Made by a program: the position numbers and the translations under genes
Assembly (NCBI GenBank): GCA_902797965.1
Contig: CADBUY010000001.1
Location: 1 to 64,000 of the forward strand
DNA from: an uncultured bacterium
GTDB taxonomy: Bacteria > Cyanobacteriota > Vampirovibrionia > Gastranaerophilales > Gastranaerophilaceae
Reading direction: 5' to 3'
DNA: 64,000 bases
Shown: positions 23,910 to 33,005 of the stretch, one piece after another
Numbering within the stretch: the first letter of the stretch is position 1
Layout: the number at the start of each line of letters is the position of its first letter
Notes under the pieces: generated by a model
What the model saw: the letters and a program-made list of their open reading frames with translations, nothing else
Databases searched by the model: none
What the model was told of the DNA's origin: nothing

Positions 23910-26900
23910 CTACCACATTACAACAATAGCACCACCACCGCCTTGTGTCGGGTTTGCTATGGAATAATTTGCACTTTCTTCAGCGGTCATTCTACTTTCA
24001 TCAAAAACTTTTGCTCCCATGTAACTACCTTCGCCTGCGTTATCTTGATAGCAGTCAAAATTACCGCCTTTCTTGCCGTCGTAGCTTTTATCAAAAGGAG
24101 TACCAATTGGAGTTTCTGTCCAACTTCCTCCCGCTACGCTTCGCAATCTATAAGCCTGGAAGTGGTATGTGCCTTTTGGAACAACACAATAATCAGTAAA
24201 TCCTGTTCCTTGTCCGCCAAAAGCAATATTATTCAATTGAGCCATTCCGGTGTGGAATACTTTTGCCCAACGCGAAACCCTTGGAATAGGAGTCGGTTCC
24301 GGCTGCATAGGTTCCACAGAATGAGAAGTCACGCCTTTTCTCCAATGGAACGGATTATTCCAAGCTGTTGGAGTTATATTATAAGAACCACCCTTAGCTA
24401 CTCTTGAGAATACTTCCTGGTCTTCACTGTTGAAGCAAGTTATTTTAGCATTCAGACCATTTTCATATTCCGTTCTTTTGGTACTTAAATAATTAGCTAC
24501 ATTTAGCCCCTGATTTTCAGCTTCTCTTGATAATTCCATAATATCAAATACAATGCCGCCATGAGGGATAGTCATCTCACAGCGAGTTCCCATAGAAGAC
24601 ACCTGGAAGTGTTCGTGTTTCCCCGGAGAACCTGCCTGCCCCATACTATATGATTTCGTCCATGTTGTTGATGACTGGTCAATTCTCGGTTCCTGAGTAA
24701 TAACCTCTTCTGTTTTTTTAAGTTCATATCTGTTAGCTCTACTAAGTGGAGCACCGATTTTTGCATCCTTACCTTTTGCTGCAGAATCTTGATCCTCGCC
24801 TTTAAACGTTTGCCAAGCAAGATTTTCAGTGTAGATTCCGGGCGTATATGTTTTTTTACCGTCAATATACCCCACTACACCGCCTTTACCGCCTGTTGCA
24901 CCTACTGCAGAGCTATTTACGGAGTCTGTTGCTTGCTGAACTGTTATATAATGTTTATTGTCACCGAAATTAGGAATGTGATATGCCATAAACTTCTCAA
25001 CGTATTTACCGTCTTTAGCTCTTCCTATATGCTTTATTTGATTGCCAATCTCAACTGTTGACCATGACATACCACTATCAGCAGCCCCTGCATTTGGTAC
25101 AGTTCCTGGAGAACAAGTACTGCTGCTAAGATTCAAAGATGTACAAGCCACTAACTCATATCCGTTATTACCAACATTACCATATAAAGTACCTATATGC
25201 TTGACAAATGGGTATGTGATTCCTGAATATCTATTCTGTTCAGCAGTTCCATAGAAAAGAACATAGTCTAATTGCATATATTTTCCTGCACCGCCTGGAC
25301 CTCCGAGCTGCTTCACAGAATCATGTGTCTCATAAGGTTCAATAGCAAGTTTTTCTGGGTTTGCCGGATCATACCATCCATAATCCGAGTTTGTATAAAA
25401 TTCATGAGTTGACTCGGTATCTTCGGAATATCTGCAATAATCACTAATCTGCTTTAATGTTTCCGGTGTTTTATACTCATCATCAGAGTCAATTCTCCAG
25501 CCTTTCTTATCATCGTATACAGACGGGCGCGGTTTTATATCACCTGCACTGTTTAGCATTGCATCATAAACTTTTATTCTTTCAGCATATTCATCTTTTA
25601 AGGTATCTCTTTTATTAGCTAAATCTTTTAAATTAGTATCATTATCCCGTTGGGTATACTTTGATTTAATTTCTTTATCTTTTTTTGCTATTTTTTCATC
25701 CAGCTCGGTATTTTTCTTATCCATATCTTTTATTGCATTTGTCAGAGTTGTAACGCCAGATCTTGCATCAGATGCTGATTCACTGGCGTATGTTTTCATT
25801 TCTTCTAACAGTTTTTTATTTTCTGTACTCTGGCTCAAATCTTCAAATAATTCTGCTTCTGTAGCATTTCTTTTTTTTGTCGGATCAGCTTCATCATTAG
25901 CACTTCTCTTATGAATTTCATCATTATTCAACCATTTTTTTATAGATTGGAAGTTTTCTTTTATATCAGCCTGTTTTTTTGCTATATTGTTATATTGATC
26001 TCTATTCATAAAAGAATTTTTTTGATAAACTTCATATAAACCAAACTCTGGTGCATCCTTTCCTGCTGCAGTTGACAGTGCTATATAAGCCTCTCTGCGA
26101 CTGGCATAAGTTGAAGAAGAAGATGTTAGTGTTGAATATATATTTGGCATACTATCCATTGCACTTATATAATTGTTGAGTTTTTCTATGTATTTAGCAT
26201 AACCTGTTTTATTTGTTTTATTTTGTTCTATTTGCGCTTGATAACCAGCAATATCTTTTTTCAATTTATCTACCTGCTTATCATAAGCTTTATAGCTTTC
26301 ATCATATGTCTTTTGTGCATTATTATAATCAACTCGAGCATTCTTCATTTTTTCATACGCTTTGTCACTACCATGCACTAGTGCCGCACAAACAGCCCTT
26401 GCAGGAGATTTGTATGTGTATGTAGCATCAGCACCTTTGCTGCCTGAACCTGAAAATGCAGTTTGGATTATATGTTCATCTTTAATAGCAAACCTTATAT
26501 TGTCATCAGTCAAATCATAAGGCATATCCGTACTACCAAAATTACCCATTTTGTTAGCAAAAGTTATATTTCCTGTTTTTGCATAATTTACGGCATCAGC
26601 CATAGTAAAAGTTGAGCTTCGGCTATCATTATTTTGGGGCAGATATGCAGCATATTTTGTACCACCTGAACCTGCACTATACAAATCTATTTTATAGACT
26701 GAGGCATTTGGAACTTTATCCAAATGGCACGCATCTACCTCGCGGGATTTTAATATTCTAAATGAATTATAGGTTTCTTCAAGAAACATGCCGTTATCTA
26801 AAGCAATGCATCTGTATACGCCATGTTTTGCACTAACAGGAACAGGCTTACTCTTCTTGGTAATCAACGGTAACGCTGCAGCCATTGCAACAGCAAGCAC

Positions 26901-26957
26901 CGTAAATAATATCATTATTTCAACTAAAGAAAAACCACGTTTTGTTTGATTGTTCAT
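23910..26957 (-). CDS. Giant prepilin-like protein: Gly-rich fold with inserted coiled coil
   Basis: 1015 residues, ATG with AGGAG upstream. Leader MNNQTKRG then FSLVEIMILFTVLAVAMAA (class III signal, cleavage after Gly8). A Cys-containing module follows (HGVYRC, 45-50), then VYKIDLYSAGSGG (87-99). This looks like the first strand of the glycine-rich folds (compare Gly_rich_2-type domains) found at tips of phage fibres and adhesins. A charged coiled coil occupies about 198-468. A long Gly-rich body resumes after it (GGPGGAGK, GATGGKGG, GQAGSPGK). The C-terminus is GGGGAIVVMW. Probably a surface-exposed, adhesin-like minor pilin with a stalk. The glycine-rich assignment is by pattern. Confidence 0.78.
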   Translation of the reverse strand: MNNQTKRGFSLVEIMILFTVLAVAMAAALPLITKKSKPVPVSAKHGVYRCIALDNGMFLEETYNSFRILKSREVDACHLDKVPNASVYKIDLYSAGSGGTKYAAYLPQNNDSRSSTFTMADAVNYAKTGNITFANKMGNFGSTDMPYDLTDDNIRFAIKDEHIIQTAFSGSGSKGADATYTYKSPARAVCAALVHGSDKAYEKMKNARVDYNNAQKTYDESYKAYDKQVDKLKKDIAGYQAQIEQNKTNKTGYAKYIEKLNNYISAMDSMPNIYSTLTSSSSTYASRREAYIALSTAAGKDAPEFGLYEVYQKNSFMNRDQYNNIAKKQADIKENFQSIKKWLNNDEIHKRSANDEADPTKKRNATEAELFEDLSQSTENKKLLEEMKTYASESASDARSGVTTLTNAIKDMDKKNTELDEKIAKKDKEIKSKYTQRDNDTNLKDLANKRDTLKDEYAERIKVYDAMLNSAGDIKPRPSVYDDKKGWRIDSDDEYKTPETLKQISDYCRYSEDTESTHEFYTNSDYGWYDPANPEKLAIEPYETHDSVKQLGGPGGAGKYMQLDYVLFYGTAEQNRYSGITYPFVKHIGTLYGNVGNNGYELVACTSLNLSSSTCSPGTVPNAGAADSGMSWSTVEIGNQIKHIGRAKDGKYVEKFMAYHIPNFGDNKHYITVQQATDSVNSSAVGATGGKGGVVGYIDGKKTYTPGIYTENLAWQTFKGEDQDSAAKGKDAKIGAPLSRANRYELKKTEEVITQEPRIDQSSTTWTKSYSMGQAGSPGKHEHFQVSSMGTRCEMTIPHGGIVFDIMELSREAENQGLNVANYLSTKRTEYENGLNAKITCFNSEDQEVFSRVAKGGSYNITPTAWNNPFHWRKGVTSHSVEPMQPEPTPIPRVSRWAKVFHTGMAQLNNIAFGGQGTGFTDYCVVPKGTYHFQAYRLRSVAGGSWTETPIGTPFDKSYDGKKGGNFDCYQDNAGEGSYMGAKVFDESRMTAEESANYSIANPTQGGGGAIVVMW

Positions 26958-26976
26958 GTATCATTAACTCCTATTG

Positions 26977-27519
26977 CTACCATCCTATAAATACAGCCGG
27001 ACCTGAGTATTCATTGTCATTTTTTAAAATTGCATATATAGATGACGACGGATACGAAGACTGAAAGAAATTCATCAACTCGTATATATTTGAGTTGCCA
27101 CCTTCTTCGACTTGTTCTGTCTCATTTTGAAAATTCGATAATTCAGAACCGCTTATGGTAATTACATCTTCTCCTTTGTCACTGTTAAATTGCGGTTCCT
27201 GAGAATGATAGAACTTTCTTCCGTTTGTATTATGCAATGTATAAATTACAGCAAACGCTATTCCGGAGGGAGGAGTAAATGTACAATCATTTCCGGCATT
27301 TATCGGTTCACCCGCATAACTCCCATCAGAACGTTTTTGCTTCAACACTACGCCTTCATAATAGCACTCAAAATATCCATGTTTATTAGCCTGAATTTCT
27401 TTTTTCGGCTTTGCTGTTATTATTTTTGAAGTAGCAATAAAAAACATTGACATAACAAGCATTGACACCAATGCTTCTGCGAGAGAAAAGCCAAATTTTT
27501 TATTTTTTATATCTACCAT
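26977..27519 (-). CDS. Prepilin-like protein, short Gly-rich type
   Basis: 180 residues. Leader MVDIKNKKFG then FSLAEALVSMLVMSMFFIA (cleavage after Gly10). The module HGYFECYYEG matches the cysteine module of the two neighbours, and a second Cys follows in NDCTFTPPSG before the strand FAVIYTLHN. The C-terminal end GPAVFIGW parallels GGAIVVMW and GAIVIVW of the neighbours. It appears to be a reduced version lacking the Gly-rich body. The start overlaps the 3' end of the upstream pilin gene by 7 bases; the SD (GGAG) is spaced rather far, consistent with coupling. Confidence 0.8.
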   Translation of the reverse strand: MVDIKNKKFGFSLAEALVSMLVMSMFFIATSKIITAKPKKEIQANKHGYFECYYEGVVLKQKRSDGSYAGEPINAGNDCTFTPPSGIAFAVIYTLHNTNGRKFYHSQEPQFNSDKGEDVITISGSELSNFQNETEQVEEGGNSNIYELMNFFQSSYPSSSIYAILKNDNEYSGPAVFIGW

Positions 27520-29441
27520 ACAATTACTATTGCTCCATCTCTGCGTTTATCATCATTTGCAACACAGTAACTTTCTTTATAATCATGTTGCTTACCATCT
27601 GTTCCGATGTAATGCTTAGTAACATTTTTATACTGGACTTCACCAATTTCGCATTTTGCTTGTCCGTTCGCTTCAACATTTATTTTAAATTTTTTGAAAC
27701 GTTCACCGTTAGACGGTGATTGCCTATCTATTATTTTCAGAATGTTTTCACCATCTGCAATATTAATAAATGGATAGGCACCGGAACCTGCGTACCCCGG
27801 ACAAAAACCGGCTACATCACATTTATACAAACCGCCTCTGAAACCGGACTCATTTATCCTTGAGATATACTGATTAAAAACACTGTTATCGGCAGTCGCT
27901 GCAGCTTTTATTACCTCATTAGGATTTGGCATTATGCTGGATGTTAACGGCAACAATTGTCTTACTGATGAAAGTTCATTTGGCCTTGATTCTGCATGTA
28001 TTATATAGTTTCGTGGATTGTCAATACTGGTTGTCTTAGATACAATAGAATCTCTCGTATTTTCGCCTCTTGTATAACCGGGGAACAAATACAAATTTCC
28101 GTTAAGTTTAGTAAAAGTCATAGATTGCATGTCTCCCGGAGTTCCTGCTTTACCATACTCATAATCAACACCTAAAGCAGTATAAGACCACTTAAATGCA
28201 TCATTCTTATACGCCACTTCACCTGGTTTTGCTTTGTTTTCAGGACCGCCTAGATTTTTAAGACCATCACCCTGCTCTATGCCAAATTGTACCCCTTTGC
28301 TTCTGCGAGATTCGCTGAACGGAAAGTATGTATCTAGAAGGTCGTTAGTCAAAATAACATTTCCAACTTTTGCGCCGGCAGTATTTTCTAATGTATCCTG
28401 AGGTGTATTTTGAGGTGTATTTTCTGTAGGATCTTTTCCGTGAGTAAGTTGGACCACACCATTTGGCAACACTTTTTGATATGCATCTCCACCTGCCAAT
28501 TTGGCTTTCAAATGAAGATCAAAACGGCTTCCGTTACGTATTGTTGATTTAATTTGCATTCTGTCATCATTTGCTGTTATAAAAAATTCAGATTGCTGAT
28601 TAGCATCTATAGGAACTAATAATAAATTCCCTGGTAACATCTCTCTACCCATTGCAGAATCAGTCCCACCCTCATGAATATACCAGTAGCACATATCATT
28701 GGCTAATGCCAGACCTTCAACATTAGAGCGAGCATCCCAGTACTGACCATCAGGATGAGGATACGGACCTTTACAGTTGATTGTATTTTGTGAGCACGCA
28801 GTCTCGCAATTTATTCTTACGTCACCAGTCGTATTTTGAAAAGATATTTTTCTGGCAGCCAATCCGGCTCCGCCTCTTCGTACAGGTGACTTAATATTAC
28901 TAAATACTGCATACAAATAGCTTCCGTGGCTTACTTTATCATCTACCCATTCTTCAAATAGTTTAATAATTTCTTCTGACAGACTCATTACCCCAAGAAG
29001 TTCACTGTCTCCCATATTTGCACTAGCAATATCTTCCTTGAAAGTATTAAGATGAATAATACCGTTTCGTACAAAATTGCTATTGTCAATTGTATAACCA
29101 ACATGAGCAGGATCACGATAACCATCAGAACCTGCACCTATAGCAAAAATTTCATACTTATCCGCTGCAGGGACATTAAAAACACAGTAATCTTCATGTT
29201 CTGATTGTTTCGGCTGACAATCTTTTGGCCCTCTGTTATTTGCATGATACTGCATTAACACACCATTCTCATTATAATAACATTCAAAAATACCATGGCT
29301 CTTATAAATATTAGGGACTTTCAGCTTTTTTGGCCCGATAATCGGCACCATTGCAGCCGCAACTACCATAACTACAAGCATGGAAAGCAAAAGTTCAGCA
29401 ATAGTAAACCCTGAATACAGTTTAAATTTATTATTCTTCAT
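27513..29441 (-). CDS. Large prepilin-like protein with Cys/Gly-rich extracellular domain
   Basis: 642 residues; first gene of the five-gene cluster, ATG with AGAAG upstream. Leader MKNNKFKLYSG then FTIAELLLSMLVVMVVAAA (cleavage after Gly11). The module HGIFECYYNENGVLMQYH is followed by CVFNVPAADKYEIFAIGAG, again cysteine then a glycine-rich-fold strand. Later segments (GRGPKDC, CNGPYPHP-like Cys pairs and multiple short Gly turns) suggest disulfide stabilisation. The C-terminus is RRDGAIVIVW. Expected in the periplasm or on the surface after prepilin peptidase processing. Confidence 0.8.
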   Translation of the reverse strand: MKNNKFKLYSGFTIAELLLSMLVVMVVAAAMVPIIGPKKLKVPNIYKSHGIFECYYNENGVLMQYHANNRGPKDCQPKQSEHEDYCVFNVPAADKYEIFAIGAGSDGYRDPAHVGYTIDNSNFVRNGIIHLNTFKEDIASANMGDSELLGVMSLSEEIIKLFEEWVDDKVSHGSYLYAVFSNIKSPVRRGGAGLAARKISFQNTTGDVRINCETACSQNTINCKGPYPHPDGQYWDARSNVEGLALANDMCYWYIHEGGTDSAMGREMLPGNLLLVPIDANQQSEFFITANDDRMQIKSTIRNGSRFDLHLKAKLAGGDAYQKVLPNGVVQLTHGKDPTENTPQNTPQDTLENTAGAKVGNVILTNDLLDTYFPFSESRRSKGVQFGIEQGDGLKNLGGPENKAKPGEVAYKNDAFKWSYTALGVDYEYGKAGTPGDMQSMTFTKLNGNLYLFPGYTRGENTRDSIVSKTTSIDNPRNYIIHAESRPNELSSVRQLLPLTSSIMPNPNEVIKAAATADNSVFNQYISRINESGFRGGLYKCDVAGFCPGYAGSGAYPFINIADGENILKIIDRQSPSNGERFKKFKINVEANGQAKCEIGEVQYKNVTKHYIGTDGKQHDYKESYCVANDDKRRDGAIVIVW

Positions 29442-29681
29442 AGCGCTATCTTCTTTATTTTATCTGCAAATCCTGAGCAGATTTTACTCTTTTTAACAGA
29501 CCGAATAACCACCCCGAATTCAAAATATATATACTTTGTATACGAAATGTACATACTCGATTATATTCTATTATATCATGTTTTTTTACTCTTGTGAACC
29601 CCCCTAAATTTGATTTTAACAGTTTTTTAAGTTCATTTGAGTCTGATTAAAACGACTTTTTTGCGGCTTTTTTTGTTAACT

Positions 29682-29774
29682 TTTGTAACGATTATTTTAA
29701 TCAGGTAGCAAAAAAAATTATAATCACGTTTTAGCATAAATGGATGGTTGATAAATCAAAATATATGATATAAT
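29682..29774 (+). promoter_or_regulatory. Promoter region of the 108-residue gene, with a shared 20-base motif
   Basis: Extended -10 TGA-TATAAT (29769-29774), with TTGATA at 29748-29753 (15-base spacer) and a GAGGT SD before ATG 29801. Upstream, TTTGTAACGATTATTTTAAT (29682-29701) recurs with one change at 62826-62845. The rest of the 359-base gap 29442-29800 holds only T-rich sequence and the leader of the reverse prepilin operon, with several TATAAT-like boxes near 29555-29580. Confidence 0.6.
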
Positions 29775-29800
29775 TGAATAGATAAAGCGAGGTAATATAC

Positions 29801-30127
29801 ATGAGTGAAATTAATGGTCCTAAAATTAGTGTCAATCAGGTAAATTTCAACAGCACACAAAAACAAATTCCTGAAACCCCACAAACAGTGGCTGAAGAAG
29901 AACCGAAATTCAAAGATTTTTCTGACCCGAAAGCTGAAGCTCTCGGACGTTCAATGTTGGTAAAAGACGCTGACAGCATTAATAATGACCTGAAAGCGCT
30001 TGTAAAAAACCCGCAAATTGCAGAAAATTCTGATGAGTTATTTGATGCTTCATATCAGGCTGCGATTGATGCAGGCATTGAAAATCCTTATGAAGAAGCT
30101 TCTACTTTTTCAACAGGAAGCATTTAA
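29801..30127 (+). CDS. Small hypothetical soluble protein
   Basis: 108 residues, ATG with GAGGT upstream and an extended -10 promoter. The N-terminal 35 residues are Asn/Gln/Pro-rich and probably disordered. The remainder is a helical, acidic domain (DPKAEALGRSMLVKDADSIN). No Cys, signal or membrane segment. No family recognised; the style is that of lineage-specific regulators or structural small proteins. It diverges from the prepilin operon with a 359-base gap between them. Confidence 0.6.
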   Translation: MSEINGPKISVNQVNFNSTQKQIPETPQTVAEEEPKFKDFSDPKAEALGRSMLVKDADSINNDLKALVKNPQIAENSDELFDASYQAAIDAGIENPYEEASTFSTGSI

Positions 30128-30227
30128 GAACAGTTAAATCACGTAAGGATTCAAGTAGCGGAGGCATCACAGGATATTTTCCCCCACTCAGCACCCCTCT
30201 TTTATTAATGCAGGCTCATGAGTTTTA

Positions 30228-30236
30228 TGCTATAAT
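30228..30236 (+). promoter_or_regulatory. Extended -10 of the TPR gene, leaderless type
   Basis: TGC-TATAAT (30228-30236) is an ideal extended -10. Six bases (AGATTT) separate it from ATG 30243, and no SD is present. Confidence 0.65.
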
Positions 30237-30242
30237 AGATTT

Positions 30243-31178
30243 ATGCACAACGATAAGTCAAAAGCTATGCGCAGACTCTCAAATGCTTTAAATGCAAATG
30301 ATATGGTATCTGCTAAAAAAATTATTGAAAATGAAGTTAAAAGATTCTTGCCTAAGTTTGAATACTATTTTTATATGGGTTTGGTATCGGATGATTATCA
30401 GGAAAAACTTAAGTTTTATACAAAGGCAATTAAAGAAAATTGTGAATTTTCCGATGCTTATATAAACAGAGGATTGGTAAAAAACGAACTTCAGGATTAT
30501 GACGGTTCAATCGAAGATTATAACAAAGCAATCGAGCTAGACCCAAAGTGCTCTCTTGCGTTTAATAACAGAGGGTATACAAAATACAAAAAAGGAGATT
30601 ATGCGGGCGCTCTTGCCGATTACAACAAGGCAATTCTGTTAAACCCGAAGCTAAATATTGCAATTGATAACAAAGCTAAACTTTTGTCTGAAGTCTGTCT
30701 GAAAGATGATGATGAGTTTAGTGAAAAGTATTATCTCAGCCTTGGTATTCAGGAAATTAACAAAGGTAATTTCTTAGAGGGGATTAAAAATATTGATGAA
30801 TCAATAAAGTATAATGACAAGTCTGATATTGCCTACTTCTACAAAGCGGTTGCGTATCACAATCTTAATAATATCGATTTGGCTTATGATAACTATACAA
30901 AAACTATCGAGCTTAATAAAAAAATGATTGATGCTTATTATAACAGAGGTCAAATAATTGCAAAAGACAGCCCGAAGCAGGCATTAGATGATTTTGTTAC
31001 AGCTGTGGCTTTAGACCCCAAGTTTATAGACGCTTATTATGCAATTGCCGCAATACAAAAGAATTTGGGGCAGTATCAAGAGGCAATAAAAAATCTTGAT
31101 AAAATAATTGAAATTGAGCCCATGGCAGTTAATGCAAAAGCTCTTAAAAAGCTGATTATGACTAAGTATATCAAGTAA
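30243..31178 (+). CDS. Tetratricopeptide repeat protein
   Basis: 311 residues, no signal peptide. TPR units are clear: YINRGLVKNELQDYDGSIED, AFNNRGYTKYKKGDYAGALA, then further repeats to the C-terminus (YFYKAVAYHNLNNIDLAYDN, YYNRGQIIAKDSPKQALDDF). About seven repeats over roughly residues 60-300 form a superhelical scaffold for protein-protein contacts. The partner is unknown. It appears to be read from a leaderless transcript. The following exported-protein gene has its own promoter only 13 bases after this stop. Confidence 0.88.
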   Translation: MHNDKSKAMRRLSNALNANDMVSAKKIIENEVKRFLPKFEYYFYMGLVSDDYQEKLKFYTKAIKENCEFSDAYINRGLVKNELQDYDGSIEDYNKAIELDPKCSLAFNNRGYTKYKKGDYAGALADYNKAILLNPKLNIAIDNKAKLLSEVCLKDDDEFSEKYYLSLGIQEINKGNFLEGIKNIDESIKYNDKSDIAYFYKAVAYHNLNNIDLAYDNYTKTIELNKKMIDAYYNRGQIIAKDSPKQALDDFVTAVALDPKFIDAYYAIAAIQKNLGQYQEAIKNLDKIIEIEPMAVNAKALKKLIMTKYIK

Positions 31179-31190
31179 TTAGGCTAAAAA

Positions 31191-31219
31191 TTGAAAGATT
31201 TATACATTTAGGGTATAAA
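31191..31219 (+). promoter_or_regulatory. Leaderless-type promoter of the first paralogue gene
   Basis: TTGAAA (31191-31196), 17-base spacer, TATAAA (31214-31219), then 6 bases to ATG 31226. No SD. The promoter starts 13 bases after the stop of the TPR gene. Confidence 0.72.
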
Positions 31220-31225
31220 TATATT

Positions 31226-32122
31226 ATGAGGAAATTTTTAATAGCCGGATTAATATTATCGTTGTGCAGTTTTCAATCTGTTTTTGCTGTTAGCGGAGGC
31301 TCAGTTGTAACTCTTGATAAAAATGAGATTGAAAAACCAACAATCGGTATTCAGGATAACACAAAAGAGCTGCAAGGTTCGCTTTTGATTAATAACTCTG
31401 AGGACATAGCAACACTTATTGACCAACAAAAAGAACACGATTTAAAGGATTTGGAAATCCTTTGGAAAGGTACTATTGAAAATAATCAGGTTATTGAATT
31501 TGCTTTAAAAAAACTTGCAACTCCTGAGTCGCAAAGAAGAATACATTCTTCTCTGATGGCAAAAACATTGTCAGCAGTCGTATCAGGTGCATCTTTTGTT
31601 CCAAGCATTATGGGTGCAAACTATGGTGTTCAAACAGCAGCCTTTTCGGCAGGCAGGCTTGCTCAGGGACTTCTTAACAAAGATAAATTACCAAAAGAAA
31701 CACCGCTTACTGATACCGAGTTAATTGAACTTGCCGGCATGGTGGAAAATCTGCAGGATGCTTTAATCAGCTCGTATTATAATTACAAAAATACTTTGAG
31801 TTTGCTGAAAGATACGCGTTCAAAGATGCTTTTATATAGTAAAAATTACTCAAATGCGCTTGACGGAAAAGATATTTTGGAAATTTCAATTTCTTTATCT
31901 CTATATGATTCAATGCGTTTGAGAGAATTTAATCTTGAACAGTCTGCAAAAAAATATCATATTCAACTCCAAAGGCTTGCAGGAAAAAAGGCAGTAGACT
32001 CTCTGGAATTATACCAATATGACTTTGATTCAATGTTATATAAAGATATTCAGCCTGACAAGGATAAAGATAATTCAAAATCCAAGTCGAAAACAAAGGG
32101 GGGAAATAATGCGAAAAAATAA
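31226..32122 (+). CDS. Exported helical protein, paralogue A
   Basis: 298 residues with a Sec signal (MRKFLIAGLILSLCSFQSVFA) cleaved near residue 22. The mature part is mostly helical: LEILWKGTIENNQVIEFALKK, a central Gly/Ala-rich segment (VVSGASFVPSIMGANYGVQT), and long helices to a Lys-rich tail. The helical, periplasmic layout resembles TolC-like or pilus-accessory proteins, but no family is assigned. The next gene encodes a clear paralogue and starts 14 bases before this stop. Confidence 0.75.
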   Translation: MRKFLIAGLILSLCSFQSVFAVSGGSVVTLDKNEIEKPTIGIQDNTKELQGSLLINNSEDIATLIDQQKEHDLKDLEILWKGTIENNQVIEFALKKLATPESQRRIHSSLMAKTLSAVVSGASFVPSIMGANYGVQTAAFSAGRLAQGLLNKDKLPKETPLTDTELIELAGMVENLQDALISSYYNYKNTLSLLKDTRSKMLLYSKNYSNALDGKDILEISISLSLYDSMRLREFNLEQSAKKYHIQLQRLAGKKAVDSLELYQYDFDSMLYKDIQPDKDKDNSKSKSKTKGGNNAKK

Positions 32123-33005
32123 AATCCTCTCATTAATAATTCTTTTAACAATGATGTTTGCGCCGTTTGTACAGGCGATTACGATTAATGATTTGAAATA
32201 CCCAAAAGACTCGTTTTACAGGTTTGGTACGACAGACACTCCTGAAAAAAAAGCAGATAAAAGTGAACAATTGGATTTATCTGTTCCTGAACTTGAAATT
32301 AAGCCTGTTGTTATAAAAGAAACAAAACCGGAATCTCTTACTTATGCAGATTTGAGCATTAAGAGTATGGCAATGGATGTATCAAAAGTTTTGGATATGG
32401 AATACAACGAAATGCTTGAGGATTTGTCTTTGCTTTGGCAGGGTGCCGCAATGAAAAGTGATACAATTAAATTTGCCATATATAAACTTTCCAACCCTGA
32501 TAAAGACAAGCCAGATGAGGGTGCGGTAAGAAAAGTATTATCTACTATTGCCGGTATGTCAACTTTTTTAGGTGCAGGTACCGGAAATCCTATTATGGCA
32601 AGTGCAGCTTTAATCGGAGGCAATACGCTGGGTATTATGTCACAGGATACAAAGGCTCTTAATTACAAATATACTCAGGTAACTGATGCTGATATGATTA
32701 TTCTTGTCAGAAAAGTTGATGAGCTTCAGCAGAAAGTTGTTGATTGCTATTACGATTATATGACCGCAAGATTATTGTATGATATGACTTCAAAAATGGT
32801 TAAAGAGCGTGAAATTAACTACAAAAAATCGCAATCTTTAGGCAAAGAAGTTGTTCTTGTCACAGATACTTTTTATCGAGAGGCGATTGATGAACATGTG
32901 AAAGCAAGAGGAACTTTCTTTGAAAAACGTTCTCAGCTTGAACAACTTGTCGGAAACGATATTTTCCGCCAGTTTGAAGAAGTGGTTGATAAAAGAAATA
33001 ATTAA
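32109..33005 (+). CDS. Exported helical protein, paralogue B
   Basis: 298 residues from ATG 32109 with a GGGGGGA SD inside the upstream gene; a longer in-frame start lacks support. Sec signal (KNKILSLIILLTMMFAPFVQA). It shares with paralogue A the order LSLLWQGAAM...FAIYKLSNP, a Gly-rich centre (STFLGAGTGNPIMASAALIG), TDADMIILVRKVDELQQKVV and YYDYMTARLL. A tandem duplication with translational coupling implies a heteromeric pair in the periplasm. Function unknown. Confidence 0.75.
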   Translation: MRKNKILSLIILLTMMFAPFVQAITINDLKYPKDSFYRFGTTDTPEKKADKSEQLDLSVPELEIKPVVIKETKPESLTYADLSIKSMAMDVSKVLDMEYNEMLEDLSLLWQGAAMKSDTIKFAIYKLSNPDKDKPDEGAVRKVLSTIAGMSTFLGAGTGNPIMASAALIGGNTLGIMSQDTKALNYKYTQVTDADMIILVRKVDELQQKVVDCYYDYMTARLLYDMTSKMVKEREINYKKSQSLGKEVVLVTDTFYREAIDEHVKARGTFFEKRSQLEQLVGNDIFRQFEEVVDKRNN

